From Aquabacterium sp. (GTDB lineage: Bacteria; Pseudomonadota; Gammaproteobacteria; Burkholderiales; Burkholderiaceae_C), in the NCBI RefSeq assembly GCF_016234775.1, contig NZ_JACRAH010000009.1:1-64000 (forward strand): 64,000 bases of DNA, given 5' to 3'. The notes below the pieces were generated by a model that was not told the origin of the DNA, searched no databases, and saw only the letters and a list, made by a program, of their open reading frames with translations. The position numbers and the translations under genes were made by a program. This document shows positions 37,454 to 47,521 of this stretch, piece after piece; positions within the stretch are counted from its first letter, which is position 1; each line of letters starts with the position of its first letter.

Positions 37454-37627
37454 ATGCGTCGTTGGATGGGTGTGATGGGTGTTGCACTGACGGCTTTGCT
37501 GCTGTCGGCCTGCGGCGGTGGCGGGGATTCGAGCGCCTCTTCGGGCGGCGGCGGTGGTGGCGGTTCAACCGTCACGTCGTCCAACATCACCCTGCCCTCG
37601 TCGGTGCAGGTGGTCTCTGCCAACTGA
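37454..37627 (+). CDS. Small glycine-rich lipoprotein
   Basis: The 57-residue protein begins at an ATG with GGAGGT seven bases before it. It has a lipoprotein signal (VALTALLLSAC) followed by a Gly/Ser stretch including seven Gly in a row, and ends in SSVQVVSAN. There is no domain. It is only 13 bases upstream of the large exported protein gene and is probably co-transcribed, perhaps as a membrane anchor or assembly partner. That role is a guess from position. Confidence 0.7.
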   Translation: MRRWMGVMGVALTALLLSACGGGGDSSASSGGGGGGGSTVTSSNITLPSSVQVVSAN

Positions 37628-37640
37628 GACGGAGGCCGAC

Positions 37641-39980
37641 ATGACACTGCTTCGCAGAGGAGTCCCGTTTGCCTTGAGTGCGCTGTCGCTCGGCGCTGCC
37701 CAGATGGCCATGGCCACGCCCCCCACCAGTGGTGCTTATGTCACCGACGCTCAGAACACCTGGGTGCAGGATCGCGTTGGCGATAGGGTAGGCACCGTCA
37801 ACATGATCATGTGCATCATCGGCAGCATGCGCGGCGATGCGATGGTCAACCAGGGCACCTATGTGGCCTTGATCGATCAGAACAAGTGCAAAGGGCGGGG
37901 TGACAGCAGCAAGTCCACCAGCACCAGTGCGGGTGCGTCCAATGCAACCAACTACATGACGGCGGTGGTGCAGGCTACGCAAGCATCCGAATCTGCGCCG
38001 CTGATCATCAAGTCCTGGCTGCATGAAGAGCAAGACGATGGTGGTGGCGCCATGAAGTCGACCATCTATGTCTATGTGGAGGCGTTTGAAGGCAAATCCG
38101 AGACCTACCCGAACGGACGATTCCGCATGTACTTCTGTGGGGAGGATGACGCTCAGCCAGGCACCTGCGGCTTCAGCGGCTCCCTGCAGTCTGACGAAAC
38201 GGGGTTGAGCTTCTACCAGGATGAGATAGGTGGTGGTGGCGGTGGCGGCGGAGGTGGCGGCAGCTACATCACGCAGCTAAAGCTGATCAACAACCCCAGC
38301 CTGGATACCGGCTCCGGCAAGATCAGCGGGACTGAAGGCGGCTCGCCCTATGATTACACGTTCACCTATGACGGGAACCACTTCATCCGCAAGGAAGGTG
38401 CGAACGCCAATGCGTGCTTCGACCGTCGGCAGTCGCAAGGTGAAACCTCGACCTGGCGCTACGGCACCTATGGCAGTTCTGGCGAGCGACTGGACATCGA
38501 CAACCCGGGTTTTTCTGTCAAGTATGTCAACGGCGGCAATACCTACTATGGCTTCTGGAGTTTCTGGGGTTTGTGGTTGCCTGACTCGGCCCTGGACGAT
38601 ATTGCACTGGGCAATGGCACGCTGACACGCCGCGTGGGCTCGTCGGACGTGACGCTGACACCGATCAGCAAGGGCGGCAAGCTCTGGCGCCTCACCCGCG
38701 ACACCTCAACCCTGGATGAGTTGAAGAACGTGTCGATGATGTACTGGTCGCATGCAGCGATCGGCACCACCGACGGCTCCACGCCGGCCCCAACAGACAC
38801 GAACTACGAGGTGCAGTGGGATGGCAGCACGCTGAATGTGGTGGGCTACCAGCAATGCGGTGACAATGGCTGTACGCCCAATCCGCTGCACGCCAGCGTC
38901 CCGCTGAGCGCGGCCACTTTGCGCAGCAACTATACGAATGCGTTGCCGGTGTTCTTCCCGTCCGGTGGTGGCAATGGCGCCATCGTCGTGCCGGCTACCG
39001 GTGCGTTTGGGGCTGATACCGAGGTGTCTTACCGCACCCGTGAGGTGGTGGCCCCCTCTGGCTCCGCTATCGGGCTCAACTGTGTGAGCATGTGCCCCAA
39101 GACAGGGACGAACCTGGTCAGCAGCGGCAGCTTGAACGGATCGCCATTCAAGGACGGTGGCGTCTGGGGCCCCAGCAGCACCAACTATGCCTACACCTTC
39201 CAAGCCGGCATGATCAATGACGGCAGCGCGGATGCGGATGCATCCGGCGCCAGCAAGAACGGCATGGGCGGCAACCAGTGGGGCTTGACCAGTGGTTTCA
39301 TGGTGGCCGATGCCGACCTGGCCAGCATCCGTTGCAACAGCAACGGCGTGGCCAATACCAGTGGTGACCACTACTGCTCGTCCCTGGCTGACCGGTTGAC
39401 CACGATCTACCAATGGGAGACCGGCCCGAACCAGTGGAACAAGTACTTCGGCGCTTCCGGTGTGACCATCAGCCCGCCCAAAACGCTGAGCCTGGATGCG
39501 GTGGCCACCTTCACCAGCGGCAACCCCAACAACGGCAACAACATTCGCGGTGGCTCTGAGAACCAGCTCACCCGCTATCACGGCAACAAGGTGCAGTTGC
39601 AGTTCAGCGGCTTTGGTGAACTGCAAGGCATTCCTGGTGGTTGCGTGGACCCGGACACCAATGAAGCTGTGCAGTGCGGTCAACTGCAAGGTGGTGCCAT
39701 GGCCCGTTGGGTGCCCGCCTTTGATATCGTTGATGGCAGTGCCGTGACGGATGGTTCGCAGAACTACTACGTCAAGTTCCTGGAGCGTGAAATGCGCTTG
39801 AGCAAGGTCAGCTGCGGTGTGGTGTCGGGCTCACTCAGCCTGACGGCGGCCAGTGCCCTGGCGCTGCCTGACGCGAGTCTGGTGGATGTGAATGCCAAGG
39901 CCGCCGTGATGGGGGTGCTCACTGTAGAGCCCACGCCTACAAGCACCAAGCCATCGGTGATTGACGGCATCGTTCAGTGA
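37641..39980 (+). CDS. Large exported protein of unknown function
   Basis: The protein of about 779 residues starts at 37641 (GGAGG ten bases upstream) with a signal peptide (VPFALSALSLGAAQMAMA). I recognise no domain. The mature part is rich in Gly, Ser, Thr, Asn and aromatic residues, with several Cys. An 11-Gly linker at about residues 202-212 splits it into an N-terminal third and a C-terminal two-thirds. The composition suggests a beta-rich secreted or surface protein. It forms a unit with the small lipoprotein upstream and is closed by a terminator. The absence of membrane segments makes a transporter unlikely. Confidence 0.8.
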   Translation: MTLLRRGVPFALSALSLGAAQMAMATPPTSGAYVTDAQNTWVQDRVGDRVGTVNMIMCIIGSMRGDAMVNQGTYVALIDQNKCKGRGDSSKSTSTSAGASNATNYMTAVVQATQASESAPLIIKSWLHEEQDDGGGAMKSTIYVYVEAFEGKSETYPNGRFRMYFCGEDDAQPGTCGFSGSLQSDETGLSFYQDEIGGGGGGGGGGGSYITQLKLINNPSLDTGSGKISGTEGGSPYDYTFTYDGNHFIRKEGANANACFDRRQSQGETSTWRYGTYGSSGERLDIDNPGFSVKYVNGGNTYYGFWSFWGLWLPDSALDDIALGNGTLTRRVGSSDVTLTPISKGGKLWRLTRDTSTLDELKNVSMMYWSHAAIGTTDGSTPAPTDTNYEVQWDGSTLNVVGYQQCGDNGCTPNPLHASVPLSAATLRSNYTNALPVFFPSGGGNGAIVVPATGAFGADTEVSYRTREVVAPSGSAIGLNCVSMCPKTGTNLVSSGSLNGSPFKDGGVWGPSSTNYAYTFQAGMINDGSADADASGASKNGMGGNQWGLTSGFMVADADLASIRCNSNGVANTSGDHYCSSLADRLTTIYQWETGPNQWNKYFGASGVTISPPKTLSLDAVATFTSGNPNNGNNIRGGSENQLTRYHGNKVQLQFSGFGELQGIPGGCVDPDTNEAVQCGQLQGGAMARWVPAFDIVDGSAVTDGSQNYYVKFLEREMRLSKVSCGVVSGSLSLTAASALALPDASLVDVNAKAAVMGVLTVEPTPTSTKPSVIDGIVQ

Positions 39981-40005
39981 TGCCCTCCTCGGCGGATTGA
40001 ACCAG

Positions 40006-40026
40006 CGGCCCTGCGGGGCCGTTTTT
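40006..40026 (+). terminator. Rho-independent terminator after the exported protein gene
   Basis: The stem CGGCCC/GGGCCG (40006-40021) is followed by five T. The last T overlaps the stop codon of the convergent TonB-like gene. Confidence 0.85.
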
Positions 40027-40835
40027 CATGGTTGCGCGGCTGAACAGCTGGGCCAGCCCAGTGTTTGCCCTTCAATGTGCAGGCAGGTTTCCGCGGCAGC
40101 GGCGACATCGGGGGGCAGCACGCGCACGAAGGCACTCAAGGCGGCGCTCAGGCGAGCTTGATCGGCGGGATCCGCGCATTGCACCTGCGCCGTCTGGCGC
40201 TCCAGTGACAGGCGCGCATCGCAAACACCATTCAGAGCTTGTGCCTGCAATTGAGCCTGGATTTGATCGGTGCCCAGCTGCAGTTGGCGCCGGGTCGCGG
40301 CAATGGCTTGCTCGCGGCGCATGGCGGCCTGGGCATCGTCCTGCCATTGAGGTGATGGTGCAGCCGCACCGCCCCAGCGCCCTCGCCCCAAGGGCTGGCT
40401 CACGATGGGGGCAAACAGGCTGGCGAACCGTGCGCCGGGGCGGACTGCAGGCGGCGGGGCGGCCATGGGTGCCGATGCGGTCGCCGTGGCTGGCGCTGGC
40501 GGCTCGCCCGTCACCGGCGGTGTGGCGGGGGCCGGCTCGATGGGCGGCTGGGTGGTGGGCTTCTGCGCCGTGGGCGCAGGAGGGCGATGCAGTGGAACTG
40601 ACGCCGAGACGACCTTGGGGGGCTTTGGGGCTGTCTGGCGGACGGGGGCCGGGGTCGCAGGCATCAACTGCACGGTGAGCCCCCCGCGCTTTTGAGCGAC
40701 GCTGACCGTGGCCCCGGGTGGTTGATGCCCATACAGCCACCCTGCTACCGCCAGCGCATGCGCCACGACGGACAGCATCAAGGCACCACCCATACCGGGT
40801 AGGGACAAGCCTGCGGTCCACTTTGGCATTTGCAT
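40026..40835 (-). CDS. TonB-like membrane protein with proline-rich stalk
   Basis: The 269-residue protein has one N-terminal membrane helix (GGALMLSVVAHALAVAGWLY), a long Pro/Ala-rich region (about 60-140) and a C-terminal part of about 110 residues with four Cys. The layout recalls TonB or TolA energy transducers. The C-terminal domain lacks a TonB signature I can recognise, and no exbB or exbD is nearby. It is divergent from mgtA across a 195-base spacer. Confidence 0.6.
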   Translation of the reverse strand: MQMPKWTAGLSLPGMGGALMLSVVAHALAVAGWLYGHQPPGATVSVAQKRGGLTVQLMPATPAPVRQTAPKPPKVVSASVPLHRPPAPTAQKPTTQPPIEPAPATPPVTGEPPAPATATASAPMAAPPPAVRPGARFASLFAPIVSQPLGRGRWGGAAAPSPQWQDDAQAAMRREQAIAATRRQLQLGTDQIQAQLQAQALNGVCDARLSLERQTAQVQCADPADQARLSAALSAFVRVLPPDVAAAAETCLHIEGQTLGWPSCSAAQP

Positions 40836-40990
40836 CCAGTGACCATAGCGCCGTCAGATGGGGGGCAAACGCCAGAAAAGTGCCCGGTGGATGGGCTTTC
40901 AGAACGTCGCACAGGTGCCATCGCGCTACCGTGAGGCCGAACGAGTTTGACCTTGCCCAAGAAGGCCGCGTCCAACGGGAAGCGCCTGAC

Positions 40991-41013
40991 GATCAACTGA
41001 TGTCTCGTTGATC
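40991..41013 (+). promoter_or_regulatory. Inverted repeat upstream of mgtA
   Basis: GATCAAC (40991-40997) and GTTGATC (41007-41013) form a perfect seven-base repeat around nine bases, 18 bases before the first mgtA ATG. It could be an operator or a small leader hairpin. The rest of the spacer 40836-41030 shows nothing I recognise, and there is no full Mg2+ riboswitch. Confidence 0.4.
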
Positions 41014-41030
41014 TGATTCGCCCGGGTGTC

Positions 41031-43703
41031 ATGATCCGGTCGAAAAATGGGGCGATGATGCCATGCATGAATCGCCCCACCACGACACCTGTGCAGCCGG
41101 GCCAGCGTCTGGTTGATCTGGCTACCAAGCCTGTCGACCAGATCCTGAAGGCGCTGGATGCGCGTGTCGATGGACTGGATGCGGCTCAGGCCCGTCAGCG
41201 CCTGAAGCAGTTCGGCCCCAATCAGGTGTCACCACCCGGAACGCGCAAGTTGCTGGTTCAGTTGGTGCAACGGGTGGCCAATCCTTTGAACTTCCTGTTG
41301 GTCGGGCTGTCACTGGTTTCCTTGCTGACGGGCAATGCCGAATCCGCTGTTCTGATCTTGCTGATGGTGGTGCTGAGCATCACCCTGGGCTTTGTGCAGG
41401 AGCGTCGCTCCGACAAGGCTGCTGTGGCTTTGCGTGCCATGGTTCATACCACCGCGGCCGTGGTACGGCGCGGTACGGCTGGTGCCCGAAGTGCGGCGCC
41501 TGCCGCGCCCAGTGCCGCACCAGATGTCCGGGAGGTGCCCATCGCGCAATTGGTGCCGGGCGATGTGGTGCACCTGTCGGTGGGCGACCTGATCCCTGCG
41601 GATGTGCTTGTGCTCAGCGCACGAGACTTCTTTGTCAACGAGGCCGCCTTGACGGGCGAGTCCATGCCGGTTGAAAAGCATGCCTTGGTGGAGGCCGCAG
41701 GCGTGGACACCATGGCCTTGCGCAATGCCTGCTTCATGGGCACGCATGTGGCCAGTGGCTCGGCCACCGCCGTGGTGGTGAACACCGGGCCCAGGGCGGT
41801 ATTTGGCGGCATCGCACAGGCCATGACGGGCGAACGTGGCCCCAGCAGTTTTGATCAGGGCCTCAACCGCTTCACGTGGTTGATGCTGCGCTTCATGATG
41901 GTCATGGTGCCACTGGTGTTCCTGATCAATGGCCTGACCAAGGGCGACTGGTTGGAAGCGCTCTTGTTTGCCACGGCGGTGGCGGTGGGCCTGACGCCCG
42001 AGATGTTGCCCATGCTGGTCACGGTGAACCTGGCCAAGGGCGCGCTGACCATGTCACGCAAGCAGGTCATCGTCAAACGCCTGCAGGCGATCCAGAACTT
42101 CGGCGCCATGGATGTGCTGTGCACCGACAAGACCGGCACGCTCACGCAGGACCGCATCATCCTGGAAAAGTATGTGGATCTGGATGGCCAGCCCAGTGAC
42201 TGGGTGCTGGATTTCGCCTACCTCAACAGCTACTACCAGTCCGGCCTCAAGAGCCAGCTGGATCAGGCCGTGCTCAAGTACACCGAGGTGCACGACAAGC
42301 TGCACGCGCGCGGCCAATACGAGAAGGTCGACGAAATCCCGTTTGACTTCCAGCGTCGTCGCATGTCGGTGGTGGTGGAGGGGCAGGGGCAGCGCCTGTT
42401 GATCTGCAAAGGCGCCGTCGAAGAGGTCTTTGCGGCCTGCTCACAGGCAGAGTCTGGCGGGCGGCGTTTCGCGCTGGATGCGAGCCACCTGGAGACGGTG
42501 CAAGCCACCAGCCGTGCGCTCAATGAAGATGGCTTTCGCGTGATCGCCATCGCCTACAAGCCTCTGGCGGAAGGCCAGCCTCCCGTGACCGTGGCTGATG
42601 AGCGCGATCTCGTGCTGCTGGGCTTCATCGCGTTTCTCGATCCACCCAAGGAAGGCGTGCGCGAGGCCTTGTCGGCCCTGGCTCGCCACGGCGTGGCCGT
42701 GAAGATCCTGACCGGTGACAACGAGGTGGTTACACGCAAGATCTGCCGCGATGTGGATTTGCACATCGACCGCATTTTGCTGGGCCGGGACATCGAGGCC
42801 ATGAGCGATGTGGCGCTGGGCGAGGTCGTCGAACAGACGCAGGTGTTTGCCAAGTTGTCGCCCGGACAGAAGTCCCGTGTGATCCAGGCACTCCGTGCAA
42901 AAGGCCATGTAGTCGGCTATCTGGGTGATGGCATCAACGATGGGCCGGCGTTGCAGGCGGCGGATGTAGGCGTCTCGGTGGACACGGCTGTGGACATCGC
43001 CAAGGAGTCTGCCGACATCATCCTGCTCAAAAAGAGCCTGCTGGTGCTGGATGATGGCGTGATCGAGGGCCGAAAGGTCTTCGGCAACTTGCTCAAGTAC
43101 ATCCGCATGGGTGCCAGTTCGAACTTCGGCAACATGTTCAGTGTGCTGGGGGCCAGTGCCTGGTTGCCTTTCTTGCCCATGGCGCCGATCCAGGTGCTGA
43201 CCAACAACCTGCTGTATGACATCTCGCAGACCGCGATTCCATCCGACGAGGTGGACGAGGAAGAGTTGTCTCAGCCGCGGCACTGGGACATCAGCCACAT
43301 CGCGCATTACATCCTGATGGTCGGGCCGATCAGTTCGCTGTTCGATTACGCCACCTTTGCGCTGATGTATTTCTACTTCAAGGCCCAGACGCCAGAGCAG
43401 GGGGCGCTTTTCCACACGGGCTGGTTCGTGGAGTCACTGCTGTCTCAAACGTTGATCATCCATGTGATCCGCACGGGGCGCCTGCCCTTCATCCAGAGCC
43501 GGGCCAGTCGGGCCTTGACCGGCACCACGCTGGCGGTGTGCGCGGTGGGCGCGTACCTGCCATTCTCGCCCCTGGCAGGTGCTTTGGGCTTGGTCGCCCT
43601 GCCGTGGCCGTACTGGCTGGCCTTGTGCGGCATCTTGCTGTGCTACCTGGGTCTGGCGACGCTGGTGACACGTTGGATGCGCAGGCGCTTGCGCCTCGTA
43701 TAA
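41031..43703 (+). CDS. mgtA: Magnesium-transporting P-type ATPase MgtA
   Basis: The 890-residue P-type ATPase of the IIIB group imports Mg2+. Seen are the N-terminal cytoplasmic part, the actuator motif [10 protein letters not shown], the phosphorylation motif DKTGTLTQD, and the hinge [13 protein letters not shown]. The C-terminal membrane segments include [17 protein letters not shown] and [12 protein letters not shown], typical of MgtA/MgtB. Four in-frame ATGs (41031, 41055, 41058, 41067) compete as start. The last three lie inside a hairpin formed by GGGGCGAT (41049-41056) and ATCGCCCC (41071-41078), so translation could be structure-controlled. No mgtC is nearby. Confidence 0.94.
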   Translation: MIRSKNGAMMPCMNRPTTTPVQPGQRLVDLATKPVDQILKALDARVDGLDAAQARQRLKQFGPNQVSPPGTRKLLVQLVQRVANPLNFLLVGLSLVSLLTGNAESAVLILLMVVLSITLGFVQERRSDKAAVALRAMVHTTAAVVRRGTAGARSAAPAAPSAAPDVREVPIAQLVPGDVVHLSVGDLIPADVLVLSARDFFVNEAALTGESMPVEKHALVEAAGVDTMALRNACFMGTHVASGSATAVVVNTGPRAVFGGIAQAMTGERGPSSFDQGLNRFTWLMLRFMMVMVPLVFLINGLTKGDWLEALLFATAVAVGLTPEMLPMLVTVNLAKGALTMSRKQVIVKRLQAIQNFGAMDVLCTDKTGTLTQDRIILEKYVDLDGQPSDWVLDFAYLNSYYQSGLKSQLDQAVLKYTEVHDKLHARGQYEKVDEIPFDFQRRRMSVVVEGQGQRLLICKGAVEEVFAACSQAESGGRRFALDASHLETVQATSRALNEDGFRVIAIAYKPLAEGQPPVTVADERDLVLLGFIAFLDPPKEGVREALSALARHGVAVKILTGDNEVVTRKICRDVDLHIDRILLGRDIEAMSDVALGEVVEQTQVFAKLSPGQKSRVIQALRAKGHVVGYLGDGINDGPALQAADVGVSVDTAVDIAKESADIILLKKSLLVLDDGVIEGRKVFGNLLKYIRMGASSNFGNMFSVLGASAWLPFLPMAPIQVLTNNLLYDISQTAIPSDEVDEEELSQPRHWDISHIAHYILMVGPISSLFDYATFALMYFYFKAQTPEQGALFHTGWFVESLLSQTLIIHVIRTGRLPFIQSRASRALTGTTLAVCAVGAYLPFSPLAGALGLVALPWPYWLALCGILLCYLGLATLVTRWMRRRLRLV

Positions 43704-43715
43704 GGCCTTGACGAC

Positions 43716-43742
43716 TCAAGTATTGGCGATTCTGGCCGAAAA
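43716..43742 (+). promoter_or_regulatory. Sigma28 (FliA) promoter of the chemoreceptor gene
   Basis: TCAAGTAT (43716-43723), an 11-base spacer and GCCGAAAA (43735-43742) match the FliA consensus TAAAGTTT-N11-GCCGATAA at 6/8 and 7/8 positions with exact spacing. It lies about 90 bases before the receptor start at 43831, as expected for a late flagellar-regulon gene. Confidence 0.7.
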
Positions 43743-43830
43743 AGTCGTTTCATGGCGGTCGTTGGGAGGCACCCTTCGCCAAGGCCGCCAATACAAAGTG
43801 ACGACGCAGGCGTCGATGACAGGTGTACCC

Positions 43831-45381
43831 ATGAATTTTTCAGACATCAAGCTGGGCAAGAAGCTGGGCGCAGCTTTTGGATTTGTCGTGTTGTTGAATC
43901 TGGTTGTGGGGGGCTTTGCAGTGACGCAGTTGTCCCGCCTTCACAGCGACACCGAAGAGATTGCGACCAACTGGATGGTGGGTGTGCGTGCACTGGGTGA
44001 CCTGCGCGACGCGGTGGCCGAGATCCGCCGTGCCGAATCCCTGATGATGGTGCTCGACAGCGATCAGGAGCGGCTTGGCGAGGAGGCGCGGATTGTCAAG
44101 GCCAAGCAGCAGATTGCCGACCTGCTGGCTGTGTATGAACCGACGGTGACCACGCCCGAAGAGCGTCAGTTGGCCGATCAGTTCAAGCAACAACTCGGCG
44201 CCTATTACGAGGCCAACAACCGCTTGATCGAGGCTGCCAGAAAAGGCGAAGCCGGTGAGACCGAGGTCCATCAGATCTACAAGGGCGCGTCTCGCGTGGC
44301 ATTTCGTGGCATGCGGGCCACGCTGGAGCAGGACATCGCTTTGAACAAGAAGGGTGCTGATCAGGCCTTCGAGCACGCGCAAGCCACGTATGGGCAAGCG
44401 CGTGGTTGGGTGTTGGCCTTGCTGATCGGGGCGGTTGGTCTGGCCTCCTTCCTGGCCTTGTGGATCACCCGCATGGTGACGGTGCCGGTCAACGAGGCAG
44501 CCGCGGTGGCGCGTCGCATCGCCGATGGTGACCTGACCGGGCGGCTCAAGGTGACGGGCCGCGATGAAATCGGCAACCTGATCCAGTCCCTGGTGGACAT
44601 GAAAGAGAACCTGGTGCAAATGGTGGGCGGTGTGCGCATGGGGGCCGAAAGCGTGGCCACAGCCAGCTCGCAGATCGCCCAAGGCAACCAGGATCTGAGT
44701 CAGCGCACGGAAGAGCAGGCTTCGGCCTTGCAACAAACGGCGGCTTCCATGGAGGAGCTGGGCTCTACCGTGACCCAGAACGCCGACAGCGCCCGTCAGG
44801 CCAATCAACTGGCCAATGGCGCCTCGACGGTGGCCATTCAGGGCGGCGAAGTGGTCAGCCAGGTGGTGGAGACCATGCGCGAGATCAACGAGAGCTCGCG
44901 CAAGATCTCCGACATCATCACCGTGATCGACGGCATCGCCTTCCAGACCAATATTCTGGCCTTGAACGCCGCCGTGGAAGCCGCCCGTGCCGGTGAGCAA
45001 GGCCGTGGCTTTGCCGTGGTGGCCGGCGAGGTGCGCAACCTGGCGCAACGCTCTGCCGAGGCCGCCAAGGAGATCAAGTCCCTGATCGGGGCCAGCGTGG
45101 AGCGCGTGGAGCGTGGCTCCAATCTGGTGGACCAGGCTGGCTCGACCATGCAGGAAGTGGTTAATGCCATCCGCCGTGTCAATGACATCGTGGGCGAGAT
45201 CACCAGCGCCAGCGCAGAGCAAAGCTCCGGCGTGTCACAGGTGAGCGAGGCCGTGAGCCAGATGGACCAGGCCACCCAGCAAAATGCAGCATTGGTGGAA
45301 GAAAGCGCAGCCGCTGCGGAGAGCCTGAAGCAGCAGGCGCAGCAACTGGTTCAGGCCGTATCGGTGTTCAAAATGAACTGA
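43831..45381 (+). CDS. Methyl-accepting chemotaxis protein (Tsr-like, orphan)
   Basis: The 516-residue receptor has a membrane helix ([20 protein letters not shown]), a periplasmic four-helix-bundle sensor (about 35-185), a second membrane helix, HAMP and signalling domain. The tip [20 protein letters not shown] is of the enteric type, unlike the receptors of the che operon. There is no WxxxF tail; it ends VSVFKMN. The start at 43831 is supported by the [13 protein letters not shown] start and the FliA promoter. The frame upstream is open but carries the promoter. Confidence 0.93.
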   Translation: MNFSDIKLGKKLGAAFGFVVLLNLVVGGFAVTQLSRLHSDTEEIATNWMVGVRALGDLRDAVAEIRRAESLMMVLDSDQERLGEEARIVKAKQQIADLLAVYEPTVTTPEERQLADQFKQQLGAYYEANNRLIEAARKGEAGETEVHQIYKGASRVAFRGMRATLEQDIALNKKGADQAFEHAQATYGQARGWVLALLIGAVGLASFLALWITRMVTVPVNEAAAVARRIADGDLTGRLKVTGRDEIGNLIQSLVDMKENLVQMVGGVRMGAESVATASSQIAQGNQDLSQRTEEQASALQQTAASMEELGSTVTQNADSARQANQLANGASTVAIQGGEVVSQVVETMREINESSRKISDIITVIDGIAFQTNILALNAAVEAARAGEQGRGFAVVAGEVRNLAQRSAEAAKEIKSLIGASVERVERGSNLVDQAGSTMQEVVNAIRRVNDIVGEITSASAEQSSGVSQVSEAVSQMDQATQQNAALVEESAAAAESLKQQAQQLVQAVSVFKMN

Positions 45382-45387
45382 TGCCGA

Positions 45388-46254
45388 TCAGGACTGCTGG
45401 CTACCCAGCGCCTGCGCATGGTGGGCCAGATGGTCTGCCACGAAGCTCTGGATGAAGTAGTAACCGTGGTCATAACCTTCATGGCGACGCAATGCAAGAG
45501 GCTGCCCGATCTTCGTGCAAGCCTCTTCGAACTTTTCAGGGTGCAGTTGCGTGGGCAGAAACTTGTCGGCCAGACCCTGGTCGATGAGGATGCCATCCGG
45601 GTAGGGCGGCATGGGGTACTCGGCCATCAGGGCGCTGGCGTCGTGGGCTGGCCATGCGCTGCGATCCGGCCCCAGGTAGCCGCTGAAGGCTTTTTCACCC
45701 CAGGGGCACTGCGTGGGCGCGCAGATCGGTGCCAGCGCTGACAGGCTCTTGAACAGGCCCGGGTTGCGCAGGGCCAGCGTCAAGGCCCCATGCCCGCCCA
45801 TCGAGTGCCCGAAGATGCCCATGCGATCGGTGTCCACCGGCAGGTGGTGGCTCAGCAGCGTGGGCAGTTCCTGCGTGATGTAGGTTTCCATCTGCCAGGC
45901 GGCCGACCAGGGGCGCTCGGTGGCATCCAGGTAGAAGCTGGCGGCCTCGCCGAAATCCCAGGCTTCATTGGCTTCGTCCAGATCGGTGTCACGCGGGCTG
46001 GTGTCCGGCGTGATGAGGGCCAGGCCCAGGCGCGCGGCATGCTGCTGGGCTCCGGCCTTGATGGCGAAGGTTTCTTCCGAGCAGGTCAGGCCCGCCAGGT
46101 AGAACACCACGGGCACCTTCTGGCCTTGCAGGGCCTGCGGTGGCAGGTACAGGCCGAACTGCATGGGGACGCCTGTGGCGCCCGAGGCGTGGCGGTAAAA
46201 GCGCTGCACGCCGCCAAAGCAGGCGTGCTCCGTCAGCAATTGAAGTGTGCCCAT
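45388..46254 (-). CDS. fghA: S-formylglutathione hydrolase
   Basis: The 288-residue serine esterase hydrolyses S-formylglutathione to formate and glutathione, the second step of formaldehyde detoxification. It has the nucleophile motif GHSMGGHGA, the oxyanion-side YLAGLTCSEE, the acid in DQGLADKF and the His in GYDHGYYF. It is 27 bases downstream of the hydroxymethylglutathione dehydrogenase gene, the normal pairing. Convergent with the receptor gene, six bases away. Confidence 0.96.
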   Translation of the reverse strand: MGTLQLLTEHACFGGVQRFYRHASGATGVPMQFGLYLPPQALQGQKVPVVFYLAGLTCSEETFAIKAGAQQHAARLGLALITPDTSPRDTDLDEANEAWDFGEAASFYLDATERPWSAAWQMETYITQELPTLLSHHLPVDTDRMGIFGHSMGGHGALTLALRNPGLFKSLSALAPICAPTQCPWGEKAFSGYLGPDRSAWPAHDASALMAEYPMPPYPDGILIDQGLADKFLPTQLHPEKFEEACTKIGQPLALRRHEGYDHGYYFIQSFVADHLAHHAQALGSQQS

Positions 46255-46281
46255 CGGCTGGTTCCCTGGTATGTGAAAGCC

Positions 46282-47400
46282 TCAGTAGATCACCACGGAG
46301 CGGATCGACTCCCCGCGTTTCATCAAATCAAAACCTTCATTGATTTGATCCAGGCGAAGCTTGTGCGTGATCAGGCTGTCGATGTTGAGCTTGCCGTCCA
46401 TGTACCAGTCCACAATTTTGGGCACATCGGTGCGGCCGCGCGCGCCGCCGAAAGCCGAGCCTTCCCACTTGCGGCCGGTCACCAGCTGGAAGGGGCGGGT
46501 GCTGATTTCGGCGCCGGCTTCGGCCACGCCGATGATGATGGAGCGGCCCCAGCCCTTGTGACAGCACTCCAGTGCCTGGCGCATGGTCCTGGTGCTGCCG
46601 ATGCACTCGAAGCTGTAGTCGGCGCCGCCATCCGTCAGTTGCACGATGGCATCCACGATGTTGCCGCCTGCGGCTTCGATGTCCTTGGGGTTGAGGAAGT
46701 GGGTCATGCCGAACTGGCGCGCCATGGCTTCGCGGTTCGGGTTGATGTCGATGCCGATGATCTTGTCGGCGCCCACCATCTTGGCGCCCTGGATCACGTT
46801 CAGGCCGATGCCGCCCAGGCCGAACACGACCACGTTGGCGCCGGCTTCCACCTGGGCCGTGAACAGTACGGCGCCCACGCCGGTGGTCACACCGCAGCCG
46901 ATGTAGCAGACGGTCTCGAAGGGCGCGTCTTCCCGGATCTTGGCCAGGGCGATCTCGGGCACCACGATGTAGTTGCTGAAGGTGGAGGTGCCCATGTAGT
47001 GCAGGATGGGCTGGCCATTGAGCGAAAAGCGCGAGGTGCCGTCAGGCATCAGGCCTTTGCCCTGCGTGGCGCGGATCTTCTGGCACAGATTGGTCTTGCG
47101 GCTCAGGCAGAACTTGCACTCGCGGCATTCCGGTGTGTAGAGCGGGATGACGTGGTCGTTCTTGCGCAGGCTCTTGACGCCCGGGCCCACGTCCACCACC
47201 ACGCCGGCGCCTTCATGGCCCAAGATGGCGGGAAACAGCCCTTCCGGGTCGGCGCCGGAGAGCGTGTAGTAATCGGTGTGGCAGATGCCAGTGGCCTTGA
47301 TCTCGACGAGAACCTCGCCTTCGCGGGGGCCTTGCAGATCCAGTTCTTCAATGGTCAGGGGGGCGCCAGCTTTCCAGGCGACGGCGGCTTTGGTCTTCAT
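46282..47400 (-). CDS. frmA: S-(hydroxymethyl)glutathione dehydrogenase / class III alcohol dehydrogenase
   Basis: The 372-residue zinc dehydrogenase oxidises S-hydroxymethylglutathione with NAD+. Catalytic zinc ligands are in GICHTDYYT and GHEGAGVV, structural zinc Cys in PECRECKFCLSRKTNLC, and NAD binding in VFGLGGIGLNVI. First gene of a two-gene formaldehyde-detoxification operon with fghA. No FrmR-type repressor gene is adjacent, so the regulation is unclear. Confidence 0.96.
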   Translation of the reverse strand: MKTKAAVAWKAGAPLTIEELDLQGPREGEVLVEIKATGICHTDYYTLSGADPEGLFPAILGHEGAGVVVDVGPGVKSLRKNDHVIPLYTPECRECKFCLSRKTNLCQKIRATQGKGLMPDGTSRFSLNGQPILHYMGTSTFSNYIVVPEIALAKIREDAPFETVCYIGCGVTTGVGAVLFTAQVEAGANVVVFGLGGIGLNVIQGAKMVGADKIIGIDINPNREAMARQFGMTHFLNPKDIEAAGGNIVDAIVQLTDGGADYSFECIGSTRTMRQALECCHKGWGRSIIIGVAEAGAEISTRPFQLVTGRKWEGSAFGGARGRTDVPKIVDWYMDGKLNIDSLITHKLRLDQINEGFDLMKRGESIRSVVIY

Positions 47401-47480
47401 CGGTGGGCTCCTAGGCGCGAAGGTTTTGCTATCAATCCGCCACTATTCCACAGCTTGGAAGCCACCATGCGCCACCCATG

Positions 47481-47503
47481 AAAAAGGCCACCCGAAGGTG
47501 GCC
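47481..47503 (-). terminator. Rho-independent terminator after the EF-hand-like lipoprotein gene
   Basis: On the reverse strand GGCCACC, a TTCG loop and GGTGGCC are followed by five T. The TTCG tetraloop makes it especially stable. It lies 19 bases after the lipoprotein gene's stop. Confidence 0.9.
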
Positions 47504-47521
47504 CGGTCGGAGCGAACTGTC

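Noticed and set aside
40836-41030. Mg2+ riboswitch upstream of mgtA
   Set aside because: Only a small inverted repeat is visible and the spacer is shared with a divergent gene.
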